64,000 nt of DNA from an uncultured Bacillota bacterium (GTDB lineage Bacteria > Bacillota > Clostridia > Christensenellales > UBA1242), in the NCBI GenBank assembly GCA_949283975.1, contig CASDUK010000002.1:166666-230665 (forward strand). Reading direction: 5' to 3'. The notes under the pieces were generated by a model. The model was not told where the DNA came from. It saw only the letters and a list, made by a program, of their open reading frames with translations, and made no database searches. Shown in pieces: positions 17,766 through 28,000 of this stretch. How positions within the stretch are numbered: position 1 is the first letter of the stretch; every line of letters starts with the position of its first letter. The translations under genes and the position numbers were made by a program.

Positions 17766-20595
17766 GATAATAATTAAAGGAGCAAGGGAAAATAACCTTA
17801 AAAACATTGATCTTGAGCTTCCAAGAAACAAATTAATTGTCTTTACCGGCGTTAGCGGAAGCGGAAAAAGCACGCTTGCCTTTGACACAATTTTTGCCGA
17901 AGGTCAAAGAAGATATATGGACAGCCTCTCCTCCTATGCGCGCCAGTTTTTGGGTCAATCGTCCAAACCAGATGTTGACAGCATTGAGGGGCTTTCGCCC
18001 GCAATTTCAATTGATCAAAAGTCAACCAACCACAACCCGCGTTCAACTGTTGGAACAATTACCGAAATTTATGACTATTTAAGACTTTTATATTCAAAAA
18101 TTGGAAAGCCCTTTTGCCCAAACTGCAACAAGGAAATTTCAACGCAAACTGTTGATCAAATTATCGACAGGCTTTTGGAAACCCCAAACGGCGCAAAAAT
18201 TCTTTTAACTTCACCAATTGTTAAAGGAAAGAAGGGAACTCATCAAGAAATTATCGACTCCATTAAGAAAAAGGGCTATTCAAGGCTTTTGATTGACGGA
18301 AAAATTAAAAAGGTTGATGAAGAAATTTCTCTTGAAAAAAACATAAGGCACAACATTTCTGTTATTGTTGACAGAATTGTTATGAGAGAGGGAATTGTTG
18401 AACGGCTTTCAGACAGCGTTGAACAAGCGCTTGGGCTGAGCCACGGCATTTTAGACGTTTTCTTTGAAAACAACCGCCACGAAATGTTTAGCACACGCCA
18501 TTCCTGCCCAACTTGCGGCTACTCTCTTGACGAGATTACGCCAAGGCTTTTCAGCTTTAACAGCCCCTTTGGCGCATGCCCAAACTGCAGCGGCCTTGGA
18601 TATACAATGGACATTGATGAATCGCTAATTCTAAAAAACAAGCGCCTTTCGGTTAAAGGGGGTGCTTTTAACGTTGCCGGGTGGAAATATGTTTATGGCG
18701 GCATGGTAAAGGGCTATTTTGACGCAATTTCAGAAAAATATAACATAGATTTAAATGCGCCAATTTCATCACTCTCCAAAGAAAAGTTGAACATTTTTTT
18801 GTATGGAACTGGCGATGAAGCCCTTGATGTAACCTTTAAAACAAACAACGGAAGCATAAAGTCGTTTACTGCCCCGTTTGAGGGAATTATTAACAATTTA
18901 AAAAGAAGGTTTAAAGAAACAGACAGCGAATTCATGCGAAGTGAAATTCAAAAACTAATGAAAAACCAAAAGTGTCCGGTTTGCGGCGGAAAGCGCTTAA
19001 AACAAACTGCATTATCTGTTAAAATTGCCAATCTTGACATTGCAGAGATGTCGGCAATGTCCGTTGACAAACTTCTAAACTTTTTAGAAGGCATTAACAT
19101 TAGCAATTACGACAAAAAAGTTGGCCAAAGCATCTTCAAAGAAATCCTCTCCCGCCTTCAATTTTTAAAAAATGTTGGTCTTTCCTACTTAACGCTTTCA
19201 AGAGAGGCGGAAACCCTGAGCGGCGGCGAAGCTCAAAGAATTAGGCTTGCAACACAAATTGGAAGCGGGCTTACCGGCGTTTTATACATCTTAGACGAAC
19301 CAAGCATTGGCCTTCATCAAGTTGACAACGAAAAACTTTTAAACACGCTTTTCTCACTTAGAAATTTGGGAAACACGCTGATTGTTGTTGAACATGACGA
19401 AGAAACAATTTTATATGCCGACCATGTTGTTGATGTTGGCGTTTACGCCGGCGTTCACGGCGGCGAAATTGTTGCAACCGGAACGCCAGAGGACATTATG
19501 AATTGCCCAAAGTCGATAACCGGCCAGTTCCTTTCTGGAAAGGAAAAAATTGAAATCCCAAAGAAAAGAAGACGCCCAAAGGGGTTTTTCAGAATTTTAA
19601 ACTGCTCGGAAAACAACCTTAAAAAAATTGAAGCAAAATTCCCAGTTGGTTGTTTCACCTGCGTAACAGGCGTTAGCGGAAGCGGGAAGAGCACGCTTGT
19701 TTCAAGAACGCTCTACCCAATTTTGGCAAACCATTTAAACAAAACCCAACGCGAAGAGGGAAAACACGGAAAAGTTTCTGGCCTTGAGCTGTTCGACAAA
19801 GTAATCAACATTGACCAATCCCCAATTGGAAGAACGCCGCGCTCCAACCCCGCAACTTACACAGGTGTTTTCACCGCAATTAGAGAACTTTTTGCAACAA
19901 CGCAAACGGCAAAAGTTAAGGGTTTTAGCGCATCTAGGTTTAGTTTTAATGTTCCCGGCGGACGCTGCGAACGCTGTGAGGGCGAAGGAATTAAGCGAAT
20001 TGAAATGTATTTCCTCCCAGACATTGAAGTCCCCTGCGAAGTTTGCGAAGGAAAGAAATATAACCAAGAAACGCTTTCGGTTTACTACAAGGGAAAGAAC
20101 ATTAGCGAAGTTTTGGATATGACAGTTGAAGAGGCTCTTGAGTTCTTTAAGAACATTCCAAACATTCGAACGAAACTTAAGGCGCTTTTCGATGTTGGGC
20201 TTGGATATATAAAGCTTGGCCAATCTTCAACAACGCTAAGCGGCGGAGAAGCTCAAAGAGTTAAACTTGCAACAGAACTTGCAAAGAGAAACACAGGAAA
20301 AACGCTTTACATTTTAGACGAGCCAACAACGGGGCTTCACATGTATGATGTTAGAAAGCTTATCAACATTCTTCAAACATTTGTTGACAAGGGCAACACC
20401 GTTGTTGTTATTGAACATAACCTAGACGTTATAAAAGTTGCGGATTACATTATAGACCTTGGGCCAGAGGGCGGGGACGCCGGCGGCGAAATTGTTGCAA
20501 CGGGAAATCCTGAAAAAGTTGCCAAATGTGAAAACAGTTACACTGGAATGTTTTTAAAAAAGATTTTATCTAAGGAGAAAGGTGGAACAAATTAA
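17752..20595 (+). CDS. uvrA: Excinuclease ABC subunit A
   Basis: UvrA is the ABC-type ATPase that finds bulky DNA lesions and loads UvrB. The 947-aa length is normal. The first Walker A (GVSGSGKST) is at about residues 32-40 and the second (same motif) at about 639-647; signature motifs TLSGGEAQR appear in both halves (about 487 and 830). Zinc sites: CPNC near residue 120, CPTC/CPNC at about 252-280, and the CERCEGEG / CEVCEGKK module at about 740-770. It starts inside the end of uvrB with AGAGG upstream and ends inside the start of uvrC, so all three are translationally coupled. Confidence 0.97.
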   Translation: MENDKIIIKGARENNLKNIDLELPRNKLIVFTGVSGSGKSTLAFDTIFAEGQRRYMDSLSSYARQFLGQSSKPDVDSIEGLSPAISIDQKSTNHNPRSTVGTITEIYDYLRLLYSKIGKPFCPNCNKEISTQTVDQIIDRLLETPNGAKILLTSPIVKGKKGTHQEIIDSIKKKGYSRLLIDGKIKKVDEEISLEKNIRHNISVIVDRIVMREGIVERLSDSVEQALGLSHGILDVFFENNRHEMFSTRHSCPTCGYSLDEITPRLFSFNSPFGACPNCSGLGYTMDIDESLILKNKRLSVKGGAFNVAGWKYVYGGMVKGYFDAISEKYNIDLNAPISSLSKEKLNIFLYGTGDEALDVTFKTNNGSIKSFTAPFEGIINNLKRRFKETDSEFMRSEIQKLMKNQKCPVCGGKRLKQTALSVKIANLDIAEMSAMSVDKLLNFLEGINISNYDKKVGQSIFKEILSRLQFLKNVGLSYLTLSREAETLSGGEAQRIRLATQIGSGLTGVLYILDEPSIGLHQVDNEKLLNTLFSLRNLGNTLIVVEHDEETILYADHVVDVGVYAGVHGGEIVATGTPEDIMNCPKSITGQFLSGKEKIEIPKKRRRPKGFFRILNCSENNLKKIEAKFPVGCFTCVTGVSGSGKSTLVSRTLYPILANHLNKTQREEGKHGKVSGLELFDKVINIDQSPIGRTPRSNPATYTGVFTAIRELFATTQTAKVKGFSASRFSFNVPGGRCERCEGEGIKRIEMYFLPDIEVPCEVCEGKKYNQETLSVYYKGKNISEVLDMTVEEALEFFKNIPNIRTKLKALFDVGLGYIKLGQSSTTLSGGEAQRVKLATELAKRNTGKTLYILDEPTTGLHMYDVRKLINILQTFVDKGNTVVVIEHNLDVIKVADYIIDLGPEGGDAGGEIVATGNPEKVAKCENSYTGMFLKKILSKEKGGTN

Positions 20596-22219
20596 AGAAA
20601 AAGTTAAAGCCCTTCCCCGCTCAAGCGGCGTTTACATCATGAAAAACAACAAGGGCGAAATAATTTACATTGGGAAAGCAAAAATTTTAAAAAATCGTGT
20701 TTCCCAATATTTCCAAAACTCAAAAAAGCAAATTAAAGTTCAAACAATGGTTGACAATATTGCAGATTTTGATTATATCCTAACGCCAAGCGAACTTGAT
20801 GCTTTTATCTTGGAAAACACCTTAATTAAAAAACACAAGCCGTTTTTTAACATTCTTTTAAAGGACGGAAAACAATATCCTTACATCAGGGTTAATCCCC
20901 ATGACGACTACCCTCGCTTTAGCGTTGTTAGAAAGGTTAAAACCGACGGCGCAAGGTATTTTGGGCCATATTTCGGAAAAATTAACGCATATGAACTTCT
21001 AAAAACGCTAAACAGCGCCTATCCAGTTAGAACATGCAACAAAGAATTTAAACAAAAAAAGAAAACACGGCCTTGTCTAAACTATTCAATTGGGCTTTGC
21101 AGCGGGCCTTGTTGCGACAAAATTTCAAAAGAAGATTATAAGGCAATCGTTTCAAAAGCAATGGGTTTTTTAAATGGAAATGAAAAAGAAATTTTATTAG
21201 TTTTAGAAAATAAAATGAATTTGGCAAGCGAAAGCGAAAATTTTGAAACGGCAATTTCGCTTAGAAATAGAATTGCAATGGTTAAAGAACTTTCAAACCG
21301 CGCAGTTGTTGACCTTGCAAAAACAGCGGAATTTGACATTTTTTCGGCGCAAAAAACGGAAAATTACGCGGCAGTTAATGTAACAATTGTTCGCGCGGGA
21401 AAACTTCTTTCAAGCCAAAATTTCGACATTTCTCAGGCAAGTGACTTAGAAGAGGGGTTTTCTTCCTTCATTTTGCAATATTACACGAACAAATTAGTTC
21501 CAAAAAACATTTTAACAAATTTAATCTTGGATTTTAATTTGCTTGAAAATGCTCTTTCCGTTGTTAAGGGCGCAAATGTTAGTTTCTCTGTTCCAGAAAA
21601 AGGTGTAAAGCGAAAGCTGGTTCTAATGGCAGAGCAAAACGCAAAAAATTTCATTGAGAAGGAGTTTTTAAAGGAAAAAGATGAAACATATTTAAACATG
21701 GTTAAAGCTCTTAAAGTTGGACTTTCGCTAAAAGATCTTCCAAACAGAATTGAATGTTACGATATTTCTCACATTTCTGGAACAAACAAGGTTGGATCGA
21801 TGGTTGTTTTCGCCTTTGGGCGCGCGCAAAACAGCGACTATCGCAAATTTAAAATTAAAACTGTTGAAGGAAACGACGACTTTGCTTCGCTAAGCGAAGT
21901 TCTTAGCCGCAGAGTTTTGGAATTTGACAAACAAAACGATTCCTCCTTTAAAAAACGCCCAGACCTGTTGGTTATAGACGGCGGAAAGGGGCAACTCTCC
22001 TCCGTTGTCCAGGCGCTTAAAGGAACATCTTTTGAAGATGTTCCAATCATATCTCTTGCAAAAAAGTTTGAAGAGGTTTACACAAAAAGTTCACCAAATC
22101 CAATTATTTTCAAACAAGGAAGCGGAGAGCTTCGCCTTCTTCAAAACATTAGAGACGAAGCTCACCGCTTTGCAATAACCTTCCACCGAACGCTTAGAAG
22201 CAAAACAATGCTAAGCTAA
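20582..22219 (+). CDS. uvrC: Excinuclease ABC subunit C, without C-terminal HhH domain
   Basis: UvrC makes both incisions in excision repair. The start is a GTG at 20582 with AAGGAGAAAG just upstream, overlapping uvrA by 14 nt. The N-terminal GIY-YIG nuclease is present (SSGVYIMKNNKGEIIYIGKAKI starting near residue 14), then the Cys-containing linker, a UVR domain (ENFETAISLRNRI at about 220-232) and the RNase H-like nuclease (ECYDISHISG at about 392-401; PDLLVIDGGKGQL). The protein stops right after AHRFAITFHRTLRSK at 545 aa. Typical UvrC has another 50-60 residues with two helix-hairpin-helix motifs for DNA binding; these are absent. Its stop overlaps the end of the convergent M16 peptidase gene by 4 nt. 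Confidence 0.95.
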   Translation: MEQIKEKVKALPRSSGVYIMKNNKGEIIYIGKAKILKNRVSQYFQNSKKQIKVQTMVDNIADFDYILTPSELDAFILENTLIKKHKPFFNILLKDGKQYPYIRVNPHDDYPRFSVVRKVKTDGARYFGPYFGKINAYELLKTLNSAYPVRTCNKEFKQKKKTRPCLNYSIGLCSGPCCDKISKEDYKAIVSKAMGFLNGNEKEILLVLENKMNLASESENFETAISLRNRIAMVKELSNRAVVDLAKTAEFDIFSAQKTENYAAVNVTIVRAGKLLSSQNFDISQASDLEEGFSSFILQYYTNKLVPKNILTNLILDFNLLENALSVVKGANVSFSVPEKGVKRKLVLMAEQNAKNFIEKEFLKEKDETYLNMVKALKVGLSLKDLPNRIECYDISHISGTNKVGSMVVFAFGRAQNSDYRKFKIKTVEGNDDFASLSEVLSRRVLEFDKQNDSSFKKRPDLLVIDGGKGQLSSVVQALKGTSFEDVPIISLAKKFEEVYTKSSPNPIIFKQGSGELRLLQNIRDEAHRFAITFHRTLRSKTMLS

Positions 22220-23481
22220 AATTTTTTAAGTTCGGCTTCTTCAATTCCCTTTCCAACAACGGAAACAACAAAGTCCTTTTCGAAATATAGCTGCTTTGCA
22301 ACTTTATTGACATCTTCTAAAGCAACACTTTCAATCATTTCAAATTCTTGTTTCAGGCTTGGAATTTCGCCAAAAATTGCAAATTTTGCCGCATTTAATT
22401 TTGCAATTTGAATTTTGCTATCTTGAGCATAAACTTTTGACGACTTTAAATTGTTTTTTGCCTTTATAAGTTCTTGCTCTGTAACACCGTGCATGGCAAG
22501 TTCTTTTAAAACAGCTTTAATATTTTCAATTGCAAGCCCAACATTGTTTGGGCTTGTTCCAGCATATATCCCCAAAATTCCAAATTCCAAACAAGAATAA
22601 CATTCCGCCCAAGTTGAATAAACAAGCCCTCGCTTTTCTCTAAGTTCAGTAAACAACCTAGAGCTAAGACCTCCTCCAAGAATATCTTGAAAGAGGTGGA
22701 CGGAAAACCTTAAGGGGTCGTTTGCGGCAATTGATTTAAAAAGTATGTAAATTTGAGCTTGATTTCTATCCTGAACTTCCAAAACATAGTTCTTTTTGGG
22801 TTTTATAACAACTTGCGGCACGTTTGGGCGCTCCTCAAATTTTTTATTTAAAGTGTTTTTAAAATGTTTTTCAACAATTTTTTCCGCTTCTTCAAAGCGG
22901 ATATTACCGCAAACGGAAAAAATTATTCTATTTGGTGTGTAATTTCTTTCCTTAAAAGATAAAATTTCCTCCCTTGTAACGTTTGAAATTACTTCGGGTA
23001 GGCCTAAAACATCATGTCCAAACCTTGTTCCTCCCATAAGTTCACGAAAAGCGTTCATATAGGCAACATGAAGAGGAGAATCTTTTGCCCTTTTAATTTC
23101 CTCTAAAACAACGCTTTTTTCTTTTTCAATTTCTTCCTCATCAAAAAGGCCGCCTTCAAACATTTGAGAATAAATTTCAACACACCTTTCAAAATTTTCT
23201 TTCAAACAATGAAAATGATAAACCGTTTTAACATCATTTGTTTGGGCATTAATTCTTGCCCCAAGGCTTTCAAGGCTTGTTGCAAGCTGTTGGGTTGACA
23301 TTTCTTTTGTGCTTTTAAAAAACAAATGTTCCAGAAAGTGGGCAAGGCCATATTCGCTCTCACATTCATCTCCCGCGCCAACGCTAACATGAATTGCAAA
23401 AGCAACATAGTTTGCGCTTTCAATTTCTTGGCAAATTAATTTTGACCCGTTTTCATATTTTTTAATTTCTATGTTATTCAT
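22216..23481 (-). CDS. M16 family zinc metallopeptidase (processing-peptidase type)
   Basis: This 421-aa peptidase has the inverted zinc motif HxxEH as HFLEH near residue 51, followed about 75 residues later by the downstream Glu region (EEEIEKEKSVVLEEIKRAKDS). The C-terminal half has GGGLSSRLFTELREKRGLVYS, the usual non-catalytic M16 domain motif. Length fits single-chain bacterial M16B (YmxG/PqqL-like) enzymes. The start is set at the ATG at 23481 because the longer frame runs into the tRNA-Lys terminator; TATACT lies 6 nt upstream, with no Shine-Dalgarno. The substrate is unknown. Confidence 0.9.
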   Translation of the reverse strand: MNNIEIKKYENGSKLICQEIESANYVAFAIHVSVGAGDECESEYGLAHFLEHLFFKSTKEMSTQQLATSLESLGARINAQTNDVKTVYHFHCLKENFERCVEIYSQMFEGGLFDEEEIEKEKSVVLEEIKRAKDSPLHVAYMNAFRELMGGTRFGHDVLGLPEVISNVTREEILSFKERNYTPNRIIFSVCGNIRFEEAEKIVEKHFKNTLNKKFEERPNVPQVVIKPKKNYVLEVQDRNQAQIYILFKSIAANDPLRFSVHLFQDILGGGLSSRLFTELREKRGLVYSTWAECYSCLEFGILGIYAGTSPNNVGLAIENIKAVLKELAMHGVTEQELIKAKNNLKSSKVYAQDSKIQIAKLNAAKFAIFGEIPSLKQEFEMIESVALEDVNKVAKQLYFEKDFVVSVVGKGIEEAELKKF

Positions 23482-23526
23482 ATAGTTAGTATATATCAAA
23501 TGTTGCAAAACTTGTAATAAAAGTTT

Positions 23527-23547
23527 AAAAAAGCCCACAAAGTGGGC
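23527..23547 (-). terminator. Terminator of tRNA-Lys
   Basis: On the minus strand GCCCAC-TTT-GTGGGC is followed by T6, 8 nt past the tRNA CCA end. Confidence 0.88.
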
Positions 23548-23554
23548 AAAATTT

Positions 23555-23631
23555 TGGTGGCTCACCCGGGATTCGAACCCGGGACCCCTTGATTAAAAGT
23601 CAAGTGCTCTAGCCGACTGAGCTAGTGAACC
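23555..23631 (-). tRNA. tRNA-Lys(TTT)
   Basis: The acceptor GGTTCAC pairs with GTGAGCC (one G-T wobble); discriminator A and CCA are encoded. The anticodon arm TTGACTTTTAATCAA gives anticodon TTT. The T arm CCGGGTTCGAATCCCGG is perfect. Confidence 0.97.
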
Positions 23632-23642
23632 ACGCGAGATTG

Positions 23643-23671
23643 ATTATATTATAAACAACCTCGTTTGTCAA
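23643..23671 (-). promoter_or_regulatory. Perfect consensus promoter of tRNA-Lys
   Basis: TTGACA (23671-23666), a 17-nt spacer and TATAAT (23648-23643) match the sigma-A consensus at every position. Confidence 0.9.
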
Positions 23672-23685
23672 TTATTTTGTTAAAT

Positions 23686-24042
23686 TTATTTCGCAAGAGC
23701 AGCTTTTGCCGTTGCAACCAAGCTTGCGAATTCTGCTGGGTTGTTGGTTGCAAGATCTGAAAGAATTTTTCTGTTAAGTGAGATGTTTGCTGCCTTAAGC
23801 CCGCTTATGAACCTTGAATATGACATGTCATTAATTCTGCATCCAGCGTTAATTCTTGCAATCCAAAGACGGCGAAAATCTCTTTTCTTTTGTTTTCTTC
23901 CAATATAGGCATAATTTCCGCTTTTCATAACCGCTTCTCTTGCAACTCTGTAAAGCTTTGATTTTGCCCCGCGATAACCTTTTGCTTGTTTTAAAATTGC
24001 CCTGCGCTTTTTAAGTGCGTTAACAGATCTTTTAATTCTCAT
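23686..24042 (-). CDS. rplT: Ribosomal protein L20
   Basis: This 118-aa L20 shows the expected basic N-terminus ([29 protein letters not shown]), then [24 protein letters not shown] and the C-terminal domain [16 protein letters not shown]...LSDLA. L20 helps early assembly of the 50S subunit. In Bacillus it also represses its own operon by binding the infC leader. It is the last gene of infC-rpmI-rplT, 11 nt after rpmI, with AAGGAGG upstream. Confidence 0.97.
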   Translation of the reverse strand: MRIKRSVNALKKRRAILKQAKGYRGAKSKLYRVAREAVMKSGNYAYIGRKQKKRDFRRLWIARINAGCRINDMSYSRFISGLKAANISLNRKILSDLATNNPAEFASLVATAKAALAK

Positions 24043-24053
24043 GTTGCCCCTCC

Positions 24054-24248
24054 TTAACCTTGAACCATCGTTTTAATGGTTTTTGATTGTTTTCCTTTAA
24101 GGAACCCTGCCTTTCTAAGGTGTCTTTTCCTAGATTGCGACTTTTCTGTTAAAAAATGGCCTCTGTTTGCCTTTGAAAACTTAACGTTTCCAGATTTACT
24201 AACTTTAAATCTTTTCTTTGCCCCACTGTGGGATTTCATTTTTGGCAT
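24054..24248 (-). CDS. rpmI: Ribosomal protein L35
   Basis: The 64-aa basic product begins [20 protein letters not shown] and has [14 protein letters not shown] near the end, the L35 pattern, at the usual length. The ATG at 24248 is preceded by AAAGGAGAAG. It lies between infC (37-nt gap) and rplT. Confidence 0.97.
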   Translation of the reverse strand: MPKMKSHSGAKKRFKVSKSGNVKFSKANRGHFLTEKSQSRKRHLRKAGFLKGKQSKTIKTMVQG

Positions 24249-24285
24249 ATTTTCTTCTCCTTTTAAATTTTTGAAAGTTCGTTTC

Positions 24286-24798
24286 CTATTTTGCTTTTGG
24301 CGAAATTATTAAAATTATGTTTCTTCCAACAATTTCTGGTTCTTTATCAACTGTTCCAAGCGACTCAAGCATTGAATAGAAATTTTTAACAACATTTACC
24401 GCGTTTTGGGCGTAGGCCTGTTGGCGACCCCTCATTCTCAAAACAACTTTAACTTTGTTTCCATCTTCCAAAAACCTTTTCCCATGTTTAGCTTTAACTT
24501 CTAAATCGTGGGTGTCAATTGTCATTGAAAGTTGAATTTCTTTAAGTTCCGTTACCTTTTGGTTTTTTCTTGCTTCTTTTTCTCTTTTAATTGAGTCGAA
24601 CTTATATTTCCCATAGTCGAAAATTTTGCAAACTGGCGGATTTGAATTTGCATTCATACAAACCAAATCAAGGCCTTCCCCCTCTGCCAAGCTAAGGGCT
24701 TTTGAAGTTGACATAATTCCTAGTTGCTGGCCATTGCTGTCAATTACTCTAACTTCGCTTGCTGTTATTTGCTGATTGATAAAAAGCTCTTTAAAAAT
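24286..24798 (-). CDS. infC: Translation initiation factor IF-3, AUU start
   Basis: IF-3 binds the 30S subunit, proofreads the start codon and keeps subunits apart. I place the start at an ATT codon (24798): AGGGAGG lies 8 nt upstream, and the product MFKELFINQQITASEVRVID then has the standard IF-3 N-terminus and length (170 aa). The alternative upstream TTG-ATG start would add 17 residues encoded by the attenuator stem and has no Shine-Dalgarno. AUU starts for infC are known in bacteria and let IF-3 discriminate against its own mRNA. The N domain spans about 1-70, and the C domain (IQLSMTIDTHDLEVKAKHGKRFL...) the rest. First gene of infC-rpmI-rplT. Confidence 0.93.
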   Translation of the reverse strand: MFKELFINQQITASEVRVIDSNGQQLGIMSTSKALSLAEGEGLDLVCMNANSNPPVCKIFDYGKYKFDSIKREKEARKNQKVTELKEIQLSMTIDTHDLEVKAKHGKRFLEDGNKVKVVLRMRGRQQAYAQNAVNVVKNFYSMLESLGTVDKEPEIVGRNIILIISPKAK

Positions 24799-24813
24799 TG
24801 TTCCATCCTCCCT

Positions 24814-24934
24814 AAAATAAAAAATTGGAAACGCAACCGTTTCCATCAAAAAAAGTTTAATAATTTAACTTAATTTTAACCTAATCTGGCGCTTTGCCGA
24901 CTGGTGAGAAGATGGAAACTTCTGCTTTCGGTGA
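24814..24934 (-). promoter_or_regulatory. infC leader attenuator (L20-leader-like)
   Basis: The leader ends in a terminator, GGAAACG-GTTG-CGTTTCC followed by AATTTTTTATTTT (24844-24814), placed directly before the infC Shine-Dalgarno. A distant segment GTTTCCATC (24919-24911) is perfectly complementary to GATGGAAAC (24847-24839), which contains the 5' arm of the terminator, so the two pairings exclude each other. This is the logic of the Bacillus L20 leader, where L20 binding favours termination. The base pairing is visible; L20 as the ligand is inferred from family knowledge. Confidence 0.82.
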
Positions 24935-24936
24935 AA

Positions 24937-24965
24937 AATATACCACAAAAAGCAAATTATGTCAA
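24937..24965 (-). promoter_or_regulatory. Promoter of infC-rpmI-rplT
   Basis: TTGACA (24965-24960), 17 nt and TATATT (24942-24937) lie upstream of a leader of about 130 nt. Confidence 0.88.
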
Positions 24966-24974
24966 CTATTTTTC

Positions 24975-25010
24975 AAAAAAATAAAGAGGCATTTTTGCCT
25001 CTTTATTTTA
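24975..25010. terminator. Terminator of the 2,920-aa surface-protein gene
   Basis: A 13-bp stem AAATAAAGAGGCA / TGCCTCTTTATTT has T-rich flanks on both strands. It lies 14 nt past the stop of the surface-protein gene and just before the infC promoter. Confidence 0.9.
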
Positions 25011-25023
25011 CCCTTGCTGCGAA

Positions 25024-28000
25024 TTAACGAACTTGCATTTTCTTCCTTAGAAGAACAAAGATTAAAACGCCAGCCGCAACAACAACGCAAGCAACAACAA
25101 TTATGATAATTGTCATTGTGTCCATCGGCTTGTTTATTCTAACTTGATAGGAATAAACAAGTTTTCCGCTGCTTGTGTAAACTTGAATGTAGTGATCCCC
25201 AGCGCCGGAAATCACATGTGGGTTGTCAACTGTTCCAAGTGTTGTTTCATCAATTATATAAACGGGCGTTCCGTCAATTTGAATGTAACAATCACCCAGA
25301 ATGTCATAAAGATTTCCTCTGTTGAATTCAACTGTTACAGTTCCCGTTGTTGCCTGCCCCTCTTCAAGCGAAACGCTAAGCGGCGGCGTTGCATCGTTAA
25401 GCCAGAAACTAAATTCAAAAGTTTGCTTTCCAAGTGCATCGTCAACATATGAAAGGGTTATTGTATATGTTCCGTTGTTGAACCATTTGTTTCCAATTGA
25501 ATCAACATCAAAGGCAGAAATGTTGATTTCGTTTGTAATGGAAAGCGCGCGCTCTAAGAGAGTTTTAGAAATTTCTTCGCCATTATATTTAATTGATTCA
25601 ATTGTGTAATTGTTATAATTAACATAGTTGAAAGCCCAACGAGAATCGTTTGGATTTATTATAGAGAAAACAAAAACATCTTCGTTTAAATCTCTTGTTC
25701 CATTTTCAACCCTTGCAGAGAAGCTTAAAACATAAATTCCGCTTTCAGTAAAGATGTAGTTCCCCGCTGAATCGCGCTCAACAGAATATGGCTCTGCCTC
25801 CCCGTTTCTGTAAACCAAAATAGTTGGGGTTGTTGAATAGAACCTGTTTGTGTTAACCGGAATTGAAATTGTAACCGTTCCGTTGTAAATTGCATTGTCA
25901 ACCGGAGTTCCGTCATTTACGTTGAAAATTACGCTTCTAATAAAGTTAACCTTTGTTGAAGAGCTTGGGAAGCCAGAAGAAGATGAGAAATATTGAACAT
26001 TTCCGGCAAAATCCTCAAAGCGGAACAAGTAGCTAACAGATTTTTTTAATGTTAATGTTGAAACCGTTCCATTGTCATTAGCATTAACAGCGCTCCATGT
26101 TTGACCGTCGTCTGATGAAACATAACAAACAATTTTATTTTCTGGAATTGAATAATATGAGCCCCAACGCAAAGTTATTTCGTCATATATATCATCTTGA
26201 CAAAGATAGATGTCCTTATTTGTTGAATTGATATAATTATCTTCATTTGGAGCTGAATAGTTTGTTCCAAGATACCAAACAAAACTGTTGTTTGTTGTAA
26301 ACAAGTTTGTTGTTTGCGGAACAACGGTAACAGCAATAACCGCTCTGTAAATTGTTCCAGAATTGCTTGAAACTTCATAAACTGTTGTGTTCCCAACTGT
26401 TTCAAGTTCGGCAATATCAACCGCGCTTCCGTTAGTTATAACTCTGTAATTAGATGTGTTAACAATGTAGTGATATGAAGCAAAGCTTCCGCTTCTATAT
26501 TCATATGCTTTCCCAGTTGAGGAAACAATAACTTCATTTCCATTTTCATCTGTTTTTACAACAGTGTAGAACACTACATCTAAATCTGAAATTTCAAAAT
26601 CTTTTAAAATCACATAGTCTAGCGCATTGCCTTCTTCGTCAAAATTTTGAACATAGATGTCATAAATTCCAGGTTCGCTAACAGTGTATGGAGATTTAAT
26701 TTCAAAATATCCTTCGGCTGAATTTCTAAGCCTTAAGAAAACTCTTGAGGTAAACCCCATTTCCTCTGAAAGCGCGTTTCCAGAGTTGAAGGAAATTGTT
26801 ATTGGTTCGCTTTGAGTAATCTCTTTATTAAACAAACTGTCTGTAATTAATCGGCCATTTGAGTCTGTTACTCTAAATTCGGAAAGTTGGTTGTAAATTG
26901 TTACATAAATTGTTTCAATTGCACCTGTGTTGTTCTCAATAAAATCAAACACTCCTGCAAGCTCGTTGTAAATTCCTTCTGGAATGTTGTAATTTAAAAC
27001 AAGTTTGAAAACAATTTTTCCGCCATAATAACCGCCGCTTGAAGATGTTATTGGAAGGAGTTGATATTGGGTGTAGCTTGCCCCAAGCAAGCCACTTTCA
27101 ACAATCCTTAAATTATTTGCAACGCTTCTTCCGTTTTCATCTGTTATTGCAACGCTGTAAAGATTTGAAATGTTTACGGCAACCATTCCCGAAGCCAAAA
27201 TTTCGCTTTGGTTTTGAACCTCATCTGTAATGTCATATTCGCCTTCAAAACGGTTATATTGCGCCTGTCTATATTCAACCAAGTGGCGATATTCGTTGCC
27301 AAAATTGTCCTTATAAACAATAAAGAATGTGCTTTGATAGAAATCTATCTCGCTGTTGATATAGAAATATTTTATCTTATTAGATGCTGTTGTTCTAGTG
27401 TAACTGCTAATTGTTCCATCTCCCAAGCTATAGGTTGTGTAGGTTTCGCCATTTGACGAAATTTTGAAAAACCTAATTGACGATTCGTCTATGTCAAGCG
27501 ATGGGTTGAGCGGCCTTGTAACAATAAGAGTTAAGTTGCTGCTTGAAATAACTTGAGAACCCTCACCAACAATTGCAACATCCGATTGAACAACAGAACC
27601 TCCGTTATCTGTTAAACGATCAGATAGCGCCGCAACTCTTGCTTGAATGTTATATAAAGATGCCTGGCCGTTTGTTTTGTTAACAGTGTCGGAAAATTGA
27701 ATTGTGTGATATGAATCTTGGCCTAAAATTTGAATTTCGTCAAGGCTTATAAGCTGACCCATGGAATCATAGGCAGATGTTGCAACAACCTTTGGCGTTT
27801 CGGGAGAGCCAACATTTTCAAAGTTAAACGGAGTTATATAATAAGTTGTGTTATCTACTAATATCTTTATATAGTTATATGTGTTGTTTCCGCTAAAACT
27901 AATATTATTTAAAGTTAAGTAGTCATAACTTTCAACAACAATTGGGTTGACAATAATATCACTAATTGTTTCTGTTTGGCCGTTGAAATAAACGCTTGCG

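Noticed and set aside
19735..20223. 162-aa minus-strand frame within uvrA
   Set aside because: Antisense to conserved UvrA zinc and ATPase motifs; an artefact of reverse-frame codon bias.
24799..24849. Upstream TTG/ATG start for IF-3
   Set aside because: The extra 17 residues would be encoded by the attenuator hairpin and there is no Shine-Dalgarno; the ATT codon fits IF-3 length and spacing.
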